From: Megalonaias nervosa
Taxonomy: Eukaryota > Mollusca > Bivalvia > Unionida > Unionidae
Assembly (NCBI GenBank): GCA_016617855.1
Contig: JAECUM010094177.1
Coordinates: 43,436-107,435 of the forward strand
DNA: 64,000 bases
Direction of reading: 5' to 3'
In this document: positions 36,090 to 48,477 of the stretch, piece after piece
Layout of the letters: the number at the start of each line of letters is the position of its first letter
Position numbering within the stretch: the stretch's first letter is position 1
Made by a program: the position numbers and the translations under genes
The notes under the pieces: model-generated
What the model was told of the DNA's origin: nothing
The model's database searches: none
What the model saw: only the letters and a program-made list of their open reading frames with translations

Positions 36090-38579
36090 TACTGTTGCAA
36101 GCACATTATACTACTTGCCTCAGAAAAAAAAAGTGTTGCTATGTTGCATAAAACCAAAAACCAACTGGACTTCTGTAATGAGAGACGAGAAAGGACATGC
36201 AAGCAATTTTTTTTTACTACAAATCACAATATAATCTCATTTGTCCATCCTTTTTTTATACTTAATTATGGTTTATAACATTAATCCAATTCCTATCCTA
36301 GTTTGTTGAGTCCAACCGTTAACATCTGATCGGCTTAATCTTCATTACTGAGGCAAGGTCATGTCTGCGTAGCTGGTGTGGTCTTTAAATTCAATTTGCA
36401 AACGAGCATAACAAGAATGGCACCCATCCCATAATTACTTGTCCTCTGTGTAGGCACTAGTAGTGTATTGTTGATTTTGGAGATTACTGACCAATAGGTC
36501 TCAGTGACCATGACCTTTATAGTTAAGATATGTGGTCATCGACTTAAATATGCAGAAACCGTAATGATTATTTACTTATCATGACTAAGACCTCTATCTT
36601 ATTTCAAGCCGAGAATCAACAGATTTTGTAATACCCGGAGTGCAAGCCATTCATAAGCTTGAAAATGAACATACATAAGAACAAAAGTCAATCTAAAACC
36701 AGTTATTCTTTGAGCTATAATGACCTTGACTTTTGCATCTCAAGCTCAATAGGCCCTTCATAAACTTTGGCCAAGACATAAGGTCTAGAATTTTTTATGC
36801 AAAAGACATTTTTTTTTCTTCCAGTCCCAGTTACCTTAACCTTTGACTTTTTGATCCCCAAATAAATATTTTCTTACCCAATGGGCAACATCATAATAAA
36901 ATATTTTGTTTTAATTTTCCTTATGGCTGGCATATAAAAAGTAACCACTACTGAACAATTTTACATGTGAAATGACCGACCCTCCATGCAATGTAAGACC
37001 CTAGGCTTGCCATGATGAGCATGAAGAAAAAAGTAATGACTTTGTGCCTATTAATATTCAGTTTAATTCTGTAGAACTCGATTACATATTCTCAGTATTT
37101 GTATTTGTACAACATATACAGCATGTACTAGAATTAACATTAAAACTGAGTACAATAAAACGTATCACAGACTGTAATTCTTATATATTTAATTACTAAA
37201 TATTCAATTTAACTTTTGAAAACACAATTATATATTCTCTCTATTTGTACAACATGTACAATAGATTCTTGGTAAAAAGAATTTACATTATATCTGAAAA
37301 GAATAAAAACATCATGCTCTTGTGTATTTCATTATTAAATTTGTACGGTGAAGTTACATTCTTTAAATAACTTCATCCTATATGTACTAACACAATATGT
37401 TATGGATGGAATGTTTAAACAGATGTGAATTACAAAATATTAATTTCATAATTATGGAGTAATTTTGCATATCAGTGTCCATCTTGTTCAGACAAATAAT
37501 TATTTTGTTTTCCAAGAAGGTACAAAATTCCTAGATTGGTTTAAACCCTGACCTAAAAGAAATGTTCACTTTTGTTTATAACTAAATATATACACCCATG
37601 TACACCATATCTTCAATTTCTGCATTTCCTCCTGATAGACCCGTGTATATCATATCTTCAATTTCTGCATTTCCTCCAGATTTTCAATGTCAATCTGACA
37701 ATGTCACAAAAACAAACATTCTGAAAAAAAGAAAATTAAATTGTTTTTGATGCGTAATGCATACAATTTTTCTGTCATTTCAATTTCACAATACTGTAAA
37801 TTTATCTTATTTATGACAACATTTTTGCAATAAACTATGTAATCTTCAATACTGTATTTTGTATAATTTCTAAATATTCTGTAAATTGCAAATTCATAAA
37901 AATTCTGTGCTTTATAAAAATTCTACACAAGTTTTTTTCAAAGCATACTTATGAATCCAACTGTTCTCAAGCCTGTTACAGTAAACAATTTCTTTTTTAT
38001 AACCTGGCCTAAGCAATTCAAGGGTGTGATCATATTATCTCATTGGTGACACATAATTCCAACACAAATACTTTTGAATTTACTAATTATTTCTGTCAAA
38101 GATTCTTTCTTTCCTTCATCTAGTTATGGACTGTAGCCAAGGTTGATTTAATTATAAAACTGGTTTCTCTTTAGTTGGACACATTTTAGCATGGTTAAAC
38201 ATGACATCATTTTAATGGCTTTTTCTGAGCTCTATTCAAGTTTGTTTTCATTTAGACTGCAAATCTGCTAATTCTGACTTTTTGTTACAAAATATGTAAT
38301 GATAAGTTGTTTGTTTAAAAGGTAGTCTCCACATGAACACCAATAAAACAAATGAAATTTGGATCTGGTCTGTGTCCATGATAAACTTAAGGATCACTCC
38401 ACTTACATTTTTTCAAGTCTGAAAAATGCATGATTTTGAACCTAACTGCAATGCTCTCACAGCATCCTTTAACATATTTATATGATATAAATTAGGAGAA
38501 ATGTGTGAGGGTATCATATAAAACTATACTTAGTATTAAATATACAAAATTACTTACAATAAATATGGTGTTCGTGTAA
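36090..38579. other. AT-rich sequence downstream of the - strand gene; includes its likely 3' UTR
   Basis: Nothing coding was recognised. Its right part must hold the 3' UTR of the gene ending at 38580. A near-duplicate phrase (tatcttcaatttctgcattt at about 37608 and 37658) is a local 50-bp duplication. The poly(A) site was not located. Confidence 0.4.
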
Positions 38580-38690
38580 CTATGATTTTTCCTCAGGTGT
38601 TTGTGGTGGTGGTTTGTAAAATGGGTCATTTTTCTCCACTGTACTAAGCAACTTTGTCACAGTAGGATGGTCAGCAGCTATTCTGTTCTT
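38580..38690 (-). CDS. Terminal exon of an unrecognised - strand gene
   Basis: The 111-nt exon follows a branch-like gtactaatac and a ...tcaatttcag acceptor, starts in phase 0 and ends in TAG (38580-38582). It reads KNRIAADHPTVTKLLSTVEK, then NDPFYKPPPQTPEEKS. The first half looks amphipathic-helical and the tail is Pro/Glu-rich, typical of a protein's disordered C-terminus. The product family was not recognised. Phases agree with the exon at 40573. Confidence 0.72.
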   Translation of the reverse strand, partial: KNRIAADHPTVTKLLSTVEKNDPFYKPPPQTPEEKS

Positions 38691-38747
38691 CTGAAATTGA
38701 CATTTAGATTCAGACATTGTATTAGTACTAATGATAAGCCTATCACA

Positions 38748-38885
38748 AGTCAGTACAGGAGCTTCAGTCTAAATCTGAATAACAAACAATATAGACCCTG
38801 TTCTGCTGCTGTTTTATGTGGCAGCTGATCAGAATCTATGTTGTGTGCAATTTGACCTGACTTGTACGTGAGTATAAACAGTACC
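38748..38885. mobile_element. Dispersed MITE copy 4, remnant
   Basis: Carries gctgatcagaatctatgttg, tgtgcaatttgacctgactt and the terminus gtacgtgagtataaacagta. It is internally shortened relative to other copies. It lies about 60 bp upstream of the terminal exon's acceptor, inside the last intron. Confidence 0.65.
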
Positions 38886-39934
38886 AGAATTGTTACTTAC
38901 CGGTGATGAATAACTGAAAAAAAATATTCATCTCAAATTGAAAATATTCAACTTGAATTCTTTCTTATTTTGGAACTTTCATTGTGTTAAAATTTGTACA
39001 AGAACTACTGCATGCAAAAAAGGCCCAGTAATCTTCTTCTCATTTCTTGATGACCATGAAAATTACAGATTAATGCATATTCTGAGTATAAGTGTTGTCA
39101 ACATTGATAGGATGTTGTTTTTCTCTGTTAAATAATGGTTTTTGTTTTTTTTAATTTGAGGAAAAGGACAGCACAGTGTCAATGAACTGACTTTGCACCT
39201 CTCTGATACCAGGTTCTGTCCATGGCTCTGACATGTAGTAGGGTATATAAAGTCATCCATCCAGGGTCAGTGTTTTTTTCTGCTCTTCTGGTTGTCTCCA
39301 CCTCAAAGACATCATCATGACATCCAAGCCATAATTAATAGACCAATAGACCAATTTACTCATTCCCAAGGAAACATAAAGTTGTTTCCAATACAGTGAC
39401 ATAATGTTCTTGCACATTTTGTGTACTCCTAATTTTCTGATACATTTCAATGACCACACCATGGAAAGTAATGCATTATTTTCCTCAATGACCACCAATC
39501 AATTAAATGTTACATGCTGTCTACTATTAAAACATGAAAAGAACAGATCAAATACCATGGAAATGCCTGTAGCACTTCTATTAGAATCTAATCAAGCACT
39601 TATTTAATGGCTAACTGGATTTATTTTGTCAACTGTTGCGAATGTACTGATCCTTTGGCATGATAGCACAAGGAAATTAACAGACTGATTGTCTCAGTCA
39701 ATTACAGTAAGTGAAAGGTGCTGCCATCACAATAACATTTATGTATAGTCATCTTATTTCTTGTTAAAATAACATACTATAGGCAACTCCTAAGATATTA
39801 TCCAAACCCTACCTGTAGACTGTCCTTCAAAATTTACAGTGATACATTTGAAAAACACACTTTAAAGTTCAAATAAAGCACAAATTTTTGTCAAAGGCAC
39901 ACATTTATTGTCTATTCTCTTTCTTGTTGATCAT

Positions 39935-40145
39935 TTCCTTTCCATCAACCCATGGTAGTCAGTATAGCTAGTGAAGAAGAACCTGGGAAAACCCTGAGAA
40001 GAATCACCAACCAACAGGAAGCTACTTGCAAGCCTTCCCACATACCCACGTTGACTGAGCCAAAACTTCAACCCATGTGGACAGAGGTGAAATGTCAGTG
40101 ATCTCTAAAAATGAGTGCTTTAGACCACTCAATCACTCAGGGTCC
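39935..40145 (-). mobile_element. SINE family B, degenerate
   Basis: Recognisable blocks include ggaagctacttgcaagcctt, cccacatacccacgttgact, ggacagaggtgaaatgtcag and tttagaccactcaatcactc, in the same order as at 20640-20830. The tail and the B box are eroded. Confidence 0.8.
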
Positions 40146-40572
40146 TGAAAATGGATTGATGACAAAAAGATGGCCTATGACCAATAAAGCTAAACACTGG
40201 GTCACATTGACTTAGTTTTGATATGGCTGAGTTAATCTCCTTGAGATGCATCCACATACAAATTTTCATATATTGAGGGTGTAGCAAAACAAATGAGTGA
40301 ACACAAGAACACATAGGAACATGCAAACAAATACACAAATGAATAATGCAATCGGCTATATCACCCTCCCATTTTTGTACATGAGGAATAAGAACTGTCT
40401 ATTTAATCCAAGTTATCTGCTTTAGCACCATGAATTGTTTTTGCTGTTTCTGTCAAGAGTCCCCCCTTCCCCGATATCCCTGACCCCTGACTTAGAAAAC
40501 CAAAAAAATGTGCTTGCTATGTAAGCCAAACCCTGTCAGTCAGACTGAGTGTAACCATGAATAGAGACTTAC

Positions 40573-40676
40573 ACTAATGCATAGCCTCATCAACCCTGTA
40601 CTACTGCTGGAGTTGAAACTCTGGTGTTCAATGGAAAGCAGCAAATTGTTCATACCCATTTCACCAATCTGATTTC
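40573..40676 (-). CDS. Internal exon of the unrecognised - strand gene
   Basis: The 104-nt exon lies between tattgttttcag and a consensus gtaagt donor. It begins with two bases completing a Gly codon from the upstream exon and ends in phase 0. It reads NQIGEMGMNNLLLSIEHQSF, then NSSSSTGLMRLCIS. Other frames hit stops early. The hydrophobic pattern around NNLLLSIE suggests a helix, and the Ser run a loop. Confidence 0.75.
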
Positions 40677-41019
40677 CTGAAAACAATAAAAGAAGCAGGC
40701 AGAAGCTGTGAATTAACGATTATTAACTGATTTGGAGATTATGAAAATTAAATAGACAAATATTATACAATGCAATCCAAGTGGAAATTCAAAAGAATCT
40801 AAAAAAAGAACAAAACTAGAATTGTGTTCGTAAAACACACATATTTAATCATGTTAGCAAGTTTCTTGTCAAAAAAGTTGAAAAATGTGTGACAGACTGA
40901 AAGCCTAATAAGGTCACCTACATGTAGATACAAATACGCCATATGTTTATAATTATAATGAGTAATTTTTTATGCAATAGTGCTAACAAACTTCTTAGGA
41001 TGCATGGATGGATATTCAC

Positions 41020-41107
41020 CATGATGACAGACAGCGGGGACCAAATCAAGATATGTCTGCTGCAAGTCTGGGTGCATAAATGCAACTAGAAACGTGTTCA
41101 CAGTCAC
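41020..41107 (-). CDS. Internal exon of the unrecognised - strand gene
   Basis: The 88-nt exon follows ttttgcatttag and precedes gtgaat. It reads VTVNTFLVAFMHPDLQQTYL, then DLVPAVCHH, plus the first base of a Gly codon that the exon at 40676 completes. The other frames contain stops. If splicing did not occur, the frame would run on to a TAA at 40970-40972, an alternative short C-terminus. The alternating hydrophobic residues fit an alpha-helical domain, perhaps HEAT/ARM-like, but no family motif is recognised. Confidence 0.72.
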
Positions 41108-41479
41108 CTAAATGCAAAATCTGATCAGATGGATACACTGAGAAAGGTCAACATTTTATACCCGATTCTCATTTGGGAATTCTAAGAACAAGAACCATGT
41201 CTGTTATATCTCTTTAGATCCAAAATGTACTGCATTTTCCTTCTGACCTACCATCCTATGACCTTGACCTTTAGCATTTGGGGTCCCCTCTTTGCTTGAA
41301 ACCATATTGAGATCAATGAAATCTATGTAGTAAGTCTTTTTACATCCATTTATGTGATCCAGTCAAGCATATTTAAGTTAAAATAATGGACAGACAGACA
41401 TGTTGTGTCTTTCAAATAGCCTAACCATTAATAGTTCTTGTTATCATGTATAAAATCAAAATAAATCAACTTCAACTGA

Positions 41480-41850
41480 GTAAGATTATAATACAAAGAG
41501 TTGATAAGGTCTGTTGTATCAGTGATGCATTAGAAGATAACTGCTCTAATGCTGGATGTCTGAATCACATCAGTGGCATTGTGATGGAGTCTGTTGGTAA
41601 AGTCTGTTGTACAATTGATGCTTCAGAACATAACTGCCTTAATGTTTGGTGTCTGAATGTGGCAATGTGATGGAGTCCATAGGTAAAGTCTTTGTATGAC
41701 TGATACATTAGAACATAATTGTCCCCATTGTTAGGTGTCTGAATCATATCAGCGGCAGTGTGATAAAAGTTTATTGTTACCATCTCTTGTATGACTGATG
41801 CATTGGAACATAACTGCCCTAATTGAGGTGCCTGAATCACACACAAATTA
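41480..41850. repeat. Minisatellite, about 86-bp unit, four copies
   Basis: Unit built on ggtaaagtctgttgta, tgatgcattagaacataact, gccctaatg and ggtgtctgaatcacatcagt. Units differ by indels, so the open frame on each strand is an artefact. Confidence 0.85.
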
Positions 41851-42187
41851 TTATGTCTATGCAATTTATTTCAATACTAAATTTTTCTGGGTGTAAAATA
41901 TTAATAATATCCTTTTTGCTATCCCTGACTTTGACAAAACTGTAGAAACTATCATTAACAAGATGACATTAAACGTCAATCAGTGGAGAAATTTAGTGAA
42001 ATGCAGTGAGCCTGATTCCACACAGAGACCTGTAAAAAATAATACCTAATAATTTTATTATAATGAATCATGGAAAAATAGAAAACCACATAGTAAGTGC
42101 TCTGACATGTATCACATTTGGCATGTGGAATGATGTAAACAGCAAAGTGTAATGACATCATCACTATCAGCCAAGCAATACCCAGTA

Positions 42188-43509
42188 CAGTGGTCCCCCT
42201 CATGAATGGTCCCCCTGACCAGTGGCTACCCACTCTTTATGGTCATAATCCCATGGCACCGACGAGTTTGTGTTCAAAAGTACACCTCAAGAAAGGCCAC
42301 CCTTCTAATGTGACCAGCGGACAAGATATAAGTGCAAAAATGTAAAATTTACCCCTCACAAGCAGCCACATTTTATTTTAATATGTGTCCAGAACCTTTA
42401 TTTAATTACGGTAAGGTAAGTAATTCAATTATCTTTCCCAATGTCTGTTTCCAGATGTCAGGTTTTTGTTACTGAAAGAAAAGTTGACTAAAGTACATGC
42501 ACCATTAAAGTTATTATTATATCATTAACACCGACATTTACAGGAAATGGGGTCAGCAATGTTTTGATAGAGCTTTGGGCTTCAATCAGCGGATTTTTTT
42601 TTTTAAATTGACAATTATGACCAGACGTAATTGTCTTGACCACAACATGGTCATCTAGATAGAAATGGGGTCAGCAATGTTTCGATAGAGCTTTGGGCCT
42701 CACAGAGTGGATTTTTTTTTTTGTGATTGACGATTATAACTGGAGGTAACTGACAAGATCATAACAAGGTTAAATAGGCTAAATATAGATTTTGTGGATT
42801 AACACACACACAGAAATTAACCTTGAACAAAACAGGGTACCAGACAAAACCAAAAAATCATGTGACATTACATGTATCACTTCCTTTAGAACAAGGCATT
42901 TCATTTACAAATGTTTCATCTGCAACATAAAATTGCAGTACGGTACAATTAGCAACATAGGAATAAATCATTGCAAAACTTTTACATGTCATCACGTAAA
43001 CAAAGAAATAATACTTTTGAAGAAAAAGTATAAGTTATAGGATTTGATGACAATGGGGAGAGTTTACTTGCCAAAAAATTTTGTTGGGAGACTCAAATAA
43101 ACAAGATTGTAAAAGATAAGAAGAATATTCTGTAGCAGTGGGAAAATGGAGTAAATGGAAGGAGAATTATTTTAAATAGGAAACAACATATGTACCAAGA
43201 TTTAAATAACATTTTTGAATAGTTTGTTAATGCACATGCCAACAATACCCCACTCATATTTCATGCCTAAGAATAAAAACTATTAATTTACGTTGCCTTG
43301 AAATAACTCTGTTTTTAAGACAACATCTTAATAATTAATGCTACATTTAAATGAAGATGTTAACTGCTTTAAGTCACAAGTAGCTTTCCTACTATATTGA
43401 CATTTACATATACATCTCACAAATATAATCCTCCTCTGGAAAGGCCACTCATCTTATAAGGCCACTTTCCCAGTGCAGAAGGGGTGGTTGTATAAGAGGG
43501 GGACCACTG
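42188..43509. mobile_element. Tigger/pogo-like non-autonomous element, 1,322 bp, CAGTGGTCCCCCTC ends
   Basis: The left end CAGTGGTCCCCCTCATGAAT and the right end TATAAGAGGGGGACCACTG are inverted repeats, each flanked by TA (42186-42187 and 43510-43511). A subterminal ggccac motif recurs. An internal segment starting aaatggggtcagcaatgttt (about 42546 and 42665) is tandemly duplicated. There is no transposase ORF, so it is probably a deletion derivative. Confidence 0.88.
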
Positions 43510-43549
43510 TACAGTTAAACTACAGCAATGGATGAACATCCTATCTATG

Positions 43550-43900
43550 GGAAGTCATGTGCTCTCAACTGCAACACACTCTTCTGGCTTTTCCACCAAT
43601 GATCAGAAAAGCACCTCGCAAATTCTACAGCAGCTGCCATTGCATACATGTATACCTTGTTTATCAAGTGACATCAAGCGTATATCATCCACCAAAACAC
43701 TGACTTACTAATTGAGATGACCTATTTAGGGTCAAAAAATTTCCAAGAATTTTAAAAGACAACTTTCTTTTACTGATTGTGCAAAACATCCCATAATGGT
43801 ATTATGTTTTTTTTACATGATTCCATTTTGCATACTTCAGTGCGTGACTCTGTTTTTCACCATATTTGGGTGATTTCTCCCTTTTTACTTTTTAACATTC
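43550..43900. repeat. Dispersed diverged repeat, copy 1
   Basis: Shares a colinear series of blocks with 55110-55520, among them gaaaagcacct.....aattc, atgccattg/atgcctgtacatg, tgt.tatcaagtgacatca and cataatggt...acatgattccat. Ends and type are not resolved. Confidence 0.6.
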
Positions 43901-43904
43901 CACT

Positions 43905-45565
43905 TAAATATTTATAATATGGACTTTGAAAAGTCACAAAGTGTTCTAAATGGTGTGTTCCTTATTTCTTGCCACCAAAAATGTAGGATAAATATTAGCC
44001 TAACTTTCAATTATTTTGTCTTGTTCAAGCAGACTCTAAATGTCCAATGTTTGGAAAGCCTTGTTCTGACATGTATCAGTGAAAAGTCACCTTTTAATAG
44101 ATGTTCATATGGCTGAGATCTCATTGAACGACATGAGAAGTCTGACAGAACAAGATTAAGAAAGATAATGCTCATTCACGCACAATGTTACGTACTTGAG
44201 AGATTCAGGTTGATCAACACTCTGTTTCCGGAATTCCAAAGTTGTCCTTTTATTAATTCAGAATGTTCCAGCAATGGATTGATTACCTCTGGACTGTCAA
44301 ATACCTGTAAAAGACCTAGACTTTACCTACGTATTAACCTGTGTATTAACTATGTATTAACCAGGATATCAGTTATATATTAACTAGTGATTAACATATT
44401 AACCAGTGCAAAAGTATTTCTTGTGCAGCATCCATCATTTTAATGACAGTGTTACGAGTCTATACTCTTAAAAGAAGTAACAGAAAAGAGTGAAAAGCAA
44501 CAAGTTTTGTAAAATTCAACAAATTATTTATTTCCCTAGAATACAAAATCAAAAAGAAAAAAAAGAGCATAGAGTATTGTGAATGAAATCCCAAAATAAT
44601 CCTAGAATTACAGACACAAGTCTTAATAATAAAAGATCTGAATAAACTTTAGTGGAAATCCAAATTAAATCCAATGCCAAAAGCGATGATGTGTCTGTGG
44701 TGGCCTGTATGGTGGTATTGTACCAAAGTCTTTTGGTGAATTACAGTAATATAATTCCAAGTCTGAATTCACCATAAATCCCAGTTAATGTCTCTGTCCA
44801 AGAATATTTTTTATGAGCACTCTGTATTTCCAGAGAAAAATCACTTGAATAATTTGAAGAAATAAATTCCAGCTCAATGAACTACTGGACACAAAAATAA
44901 TATAATTGATTCTGCAGGACCTTAAAACATGAATGAATGATTCTTCCAGTAAAAAGATTATATAGTAATCTACTTGACCTCAGGTCACAATTAGCATTTT
45001 CTAAATAAAAATTATTACCTAATGGAAAATTTCAATCTGGAAGGTTCTAAATGTTTACAAGATAAAATGTTAGCTATAATTAGAAGGTTATTAAAATTAT
45101 AACATAAAACCTGGACTATGTTAGATATACCAGGGAATCCCAATCACCTAGACCCAGACCCAAATAAACATATTTACTTTTATTTATAATAATCCTAATA
45201 TTAAAGCCCTACAAATAGAGAATATTTTAACTATGTACATGTATTAGTTGTTACAAAATTTTTAAAAATCAATAATTCAGGTCAGGTAGAAAATAAATTG
45301 ATTTTTGGATAAGGTTAAGTCCAACATACAATGTTACATTACAATAGCATATAACGAAATAAAAAATTAATAAAAAACTAATGAACAAAAAATGCAAATT
45401 AAATATACGTAGCAGACAGATTAAGAGTACATGAAATCCAGTGTCATAAATAATTATGAACTGCATTTTTAGCTTGGAATATCAAGTGACATCTGTCTAA
45501 AATGGACACTTGTGGATAATAAAAATGTGCCCCACATGGAGAGAGGTTTTTATTATGGGGGCATC
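43905..45565. other. AT-rich intron of the - strand gene
   Basis: Short direct repeats of gtattaac occur near 44330-44400. Otherwise no exon, terminal repeat or array was recognised. Confidence 0.4.
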
Positions 45566-45567
45566 AT

Positions 45568-45571
<4 letters not shown>

Positions 45572-45608
<37 letters not shown>
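45572..45608. repeat. (AAT)n microsatellite at the LINE 3' end
   Basis: Twelve or so AAT units. The position immediately after aataaagtcatt of the LINE (reverse strand) indicates this is the retrotransposon's own tail. Confidence 0.95.
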
Positions 45609-45611
<3 letters not shown>

Positions 45612-45678
45612 CTTTATTTAAAGAAGCTCATTTGGTCAACTGACCAATCCTCTATGAGGCCTTCTACAATGATGTCTG

Positions 45679-45687
<9 letters not shown>

Positions 45688-45711
<24 letters not shown>

Positions 45712-45712
45712 G
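45688..45712. repeat. (TA)n microsatellite
   Basis: A run of about 12 TA dinucleotides between gtgtgtgca and tgcataat. It can extrude as a cruciform. Confidence 0.95.
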
Positions 45713-48477
45713 CATAATTTTTACAAGATGGGGTGTCTTTAGACAACAAATGATATTAAAAACTAGACAACTGATCTACTGCTACAATAAATTAGGTACA
45801 AGGCTTCAAGGATGAGTACATACAGGATTCATACAAATAGTATTAGCAAACATGTGTAAAGCATTATAGGTGAGTACATGATATAACAATGTTTTAATGA
45901 GCAATAGTACTGAGTAAAACAAAATCATACCAATGGTTGTTTCTGTAGATGTTGGTTAAAAAGCTTTTTGAAAGCTTAGAACAAGTCAGTTCTGACTTTA
46001 TATAAGGTGGTATCGAATTCCATATTTTGGCTCCAAACAGAGCATAACTCTTCTTATAAAACTCTGTATTTGGTTTAGGTAACTATATTTTTTTGTAATA
46101 TACTGTAACTTGTTGTTTGAGAAGGATGTTAGTTCACACATATGTCCATTTTTTAACAAATTTAAAGTTACATATAAGATAATCAGGAGCCAATCCATGT
46201 AAGGATCAAGAGACTTGCAAACCCTTTTGAAACTGAGTTCTTTGCTGAAATGGAAGCCACTTTAGGGTTTTCAAAAAGATTTGTTGATGGTGTATCTAAA
46301 ACAGCATCAAGAATAAATCTAGCTGCTCTTTTTTGAAATTTCAGTAATCTTTCTTGATTTTCTGTACCACTATTACCCCAGACAGAACATCAATATTCTA
46401 GGTGTGGCATGATATATGCATTGTAGAATATCTTTCACTGTTCTTGAGGGAGATAGATTTTATTCTGTTCAAGAGATAAAGCAGTGAATTAACTTTTTAA
46501 TGAATTTTGAATTTTCAAGTAAAAAAAAATTGTCTATCATGATGCCAAGTAGTTCTTCATTTTCACACTATTGTATATCCATTTCTTTTATCATTACTTT
46601 GAAATCTTTCTTCTTAATTTGTATACCCTTACTTGACTGCCTATGCTCATGGCTTTTGATTTGGCTACATGTATCTTCATACCACTGTGCTCACACCAGT
46701 TATTTATTTTTACCAAATCTTTATTTAATTTATGCTAATCTCATGGCCTGTTGGTCCAATGTTATATAATGTCATGCCATCTGTGAAAACGTTGGTGGTG
46801 GATAGCTCAATGTGATATGGCAAATCACTGATGTACAGCAGAAAGAGTAATGGTCCTAGAACTGATCCTTGTGGAACACCTGGCTTTATCAGTTTCTTAT
46901 CTGAAAGTTTATTTAAAATATAAACTGCTGTTGTCTGCCTTCAAGATAGGTTTTTGAAACAAAGTTATGCTTTCAATTTAACTTGATATATGCTGAGTGT
47001 TTCCAGCAGGATCTTGTGATTTACAAGGTCAAAAGTCTTTGCAAGGTTAACAAATGCTGTGCCTTCAAGGTTACCTTGATCTATTGCTGTTAACCAATCA
47101 TCCACCATTCTAGTTAGTGTAGTCTGGCATGAATGTCCTTCATGGAAGCCTGATTGTCATGAATGTAGTATATTAGAAGATTCCATGTAGTTTCTAAATT
47201 CATTACAAACATGTCTTTCTAATATCTTTGAAAGTGATGATAAAACTGATTGATATAGGCCCATAGTTATTCATATCAGAAAGATCTCCCTTCTTATGTA
47301 TTAGAGTTACTTTTGTCAATTAAAGCCTTTAATCAGCCATGAGATCCACAAGTTTTTAATTTATATTCACTAAGTAATCATTGAGTGCATTTGAAATTTC
47401 AAGAGGTTCTTGCTGAATATCACCATCTTCATCACCAATACATGTAAATGGCAGGTTATTGACTGATTTGGTCTTGAAGTCACTGAAGGTTTTCCAGAGT
47501 TTTCTAGGGTTCTTTTGAGTAATACTATCTGATATTTCAGAGGAACAGTATGTTTTCCTTGCCTTTTGAATCACTAACTTGACTCTGTTTCTCCATTATC
47601 TGTAACTGTTGGTATCTTTTAACTGATGAAATTTATCCCTTAACAGCATTCAGTATAACACCTGTAATACAAATTTTGTTGCTTGACTCTCTTGAAATTA
47701 ACAGGAGCATCTGACGGGTCATCAAAAGATTCAATTACTGACCAAGGAATATCTTTTAGCTCTTTAAGGAATATTTGTGAACTGAATCTTGTCATTATTC
47801 GATACTTTATATATTTATGATAAGTTTTACTTTTGTGACTTAATTTTCGTGTACAGCATATAGGATAATAATCACTTATGGAATATTGGGGAACTTCAAC
47901 TTCTATAATATTGCCTAATCAATTAGTGTTCAGGTACCTCTGTTACCCTAGTGGGTACATGAACTAGCTGTTGATAATTCAGGGAATTCATGGTTTTAAT
48001 CCAGCTTTGATTGGTGTCATAAAGCAAACTGTAATTGAAGTCACCCACTAAACAGACTTGTTTTCTATACAAATTTTCCAGCTTATTTTGAAATATAGCA
48101 TACCAAGCTGCCAGTGTTTGTTGGTCTATGTATAAAAGCCTAATGGACATTTAATCTCATTTCTATCCAAATTAGTTCCATACCAATTTCCTGAAGATCA
48201 TATCATCATTTGAAAGAAATGTCATCCATAAAGTAAATAAGAAGTCCACCACCCTTATAGAAAAGTCAGTCTTGTCTTTGAAAACTAGTTAGTTCATCAA
48301 AAAGTTCATGTAACAAGGTTTCACTGAATGCAAATTAAGTAAGACAGATTTCAGCACTGTGGCAAGCAGTGGTGGCTAGTGACTAGAGTGCTGAAGTCAT
48401 GACTAAAAGTGTACAGGCGGTAATTGTTAAGTTCATATGGTTTACTCTGCCATTGAATACACAGACCAAACCAATCA

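Larger units (their letters stand above)
45570..48360 (-). mobile_element. CR1/L2-like LINE retrotransposon, decayed, truncated at the 5' end
   Basis: On the - strand, in order: an endonuclease region (about 48360-47930) with GGGLLIYF and VCLVGDFNYSLL and the downstream HVPTRVT; a linker with PRKLWKTFSDF (47356-47574); a reverse transcriptase region with GFHEGHSCQTTL, NLAKTFDLVNHKILL (about 47160-47000) and GVPQGSVLGPLLFLLYISDL (about 46880-46810); then a 3' tail with aataaagtc and (ATT)n seen on the + strand as (AAT)n at 45572-45608. Many stops and frame changes, and a degraded catalytic core (Lys-Thr-Phe-Asp), show it is dead. The simple-repeat tail fits the CR1/L2 group; the exact clade is uncertain. 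Confidence 0.85.
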
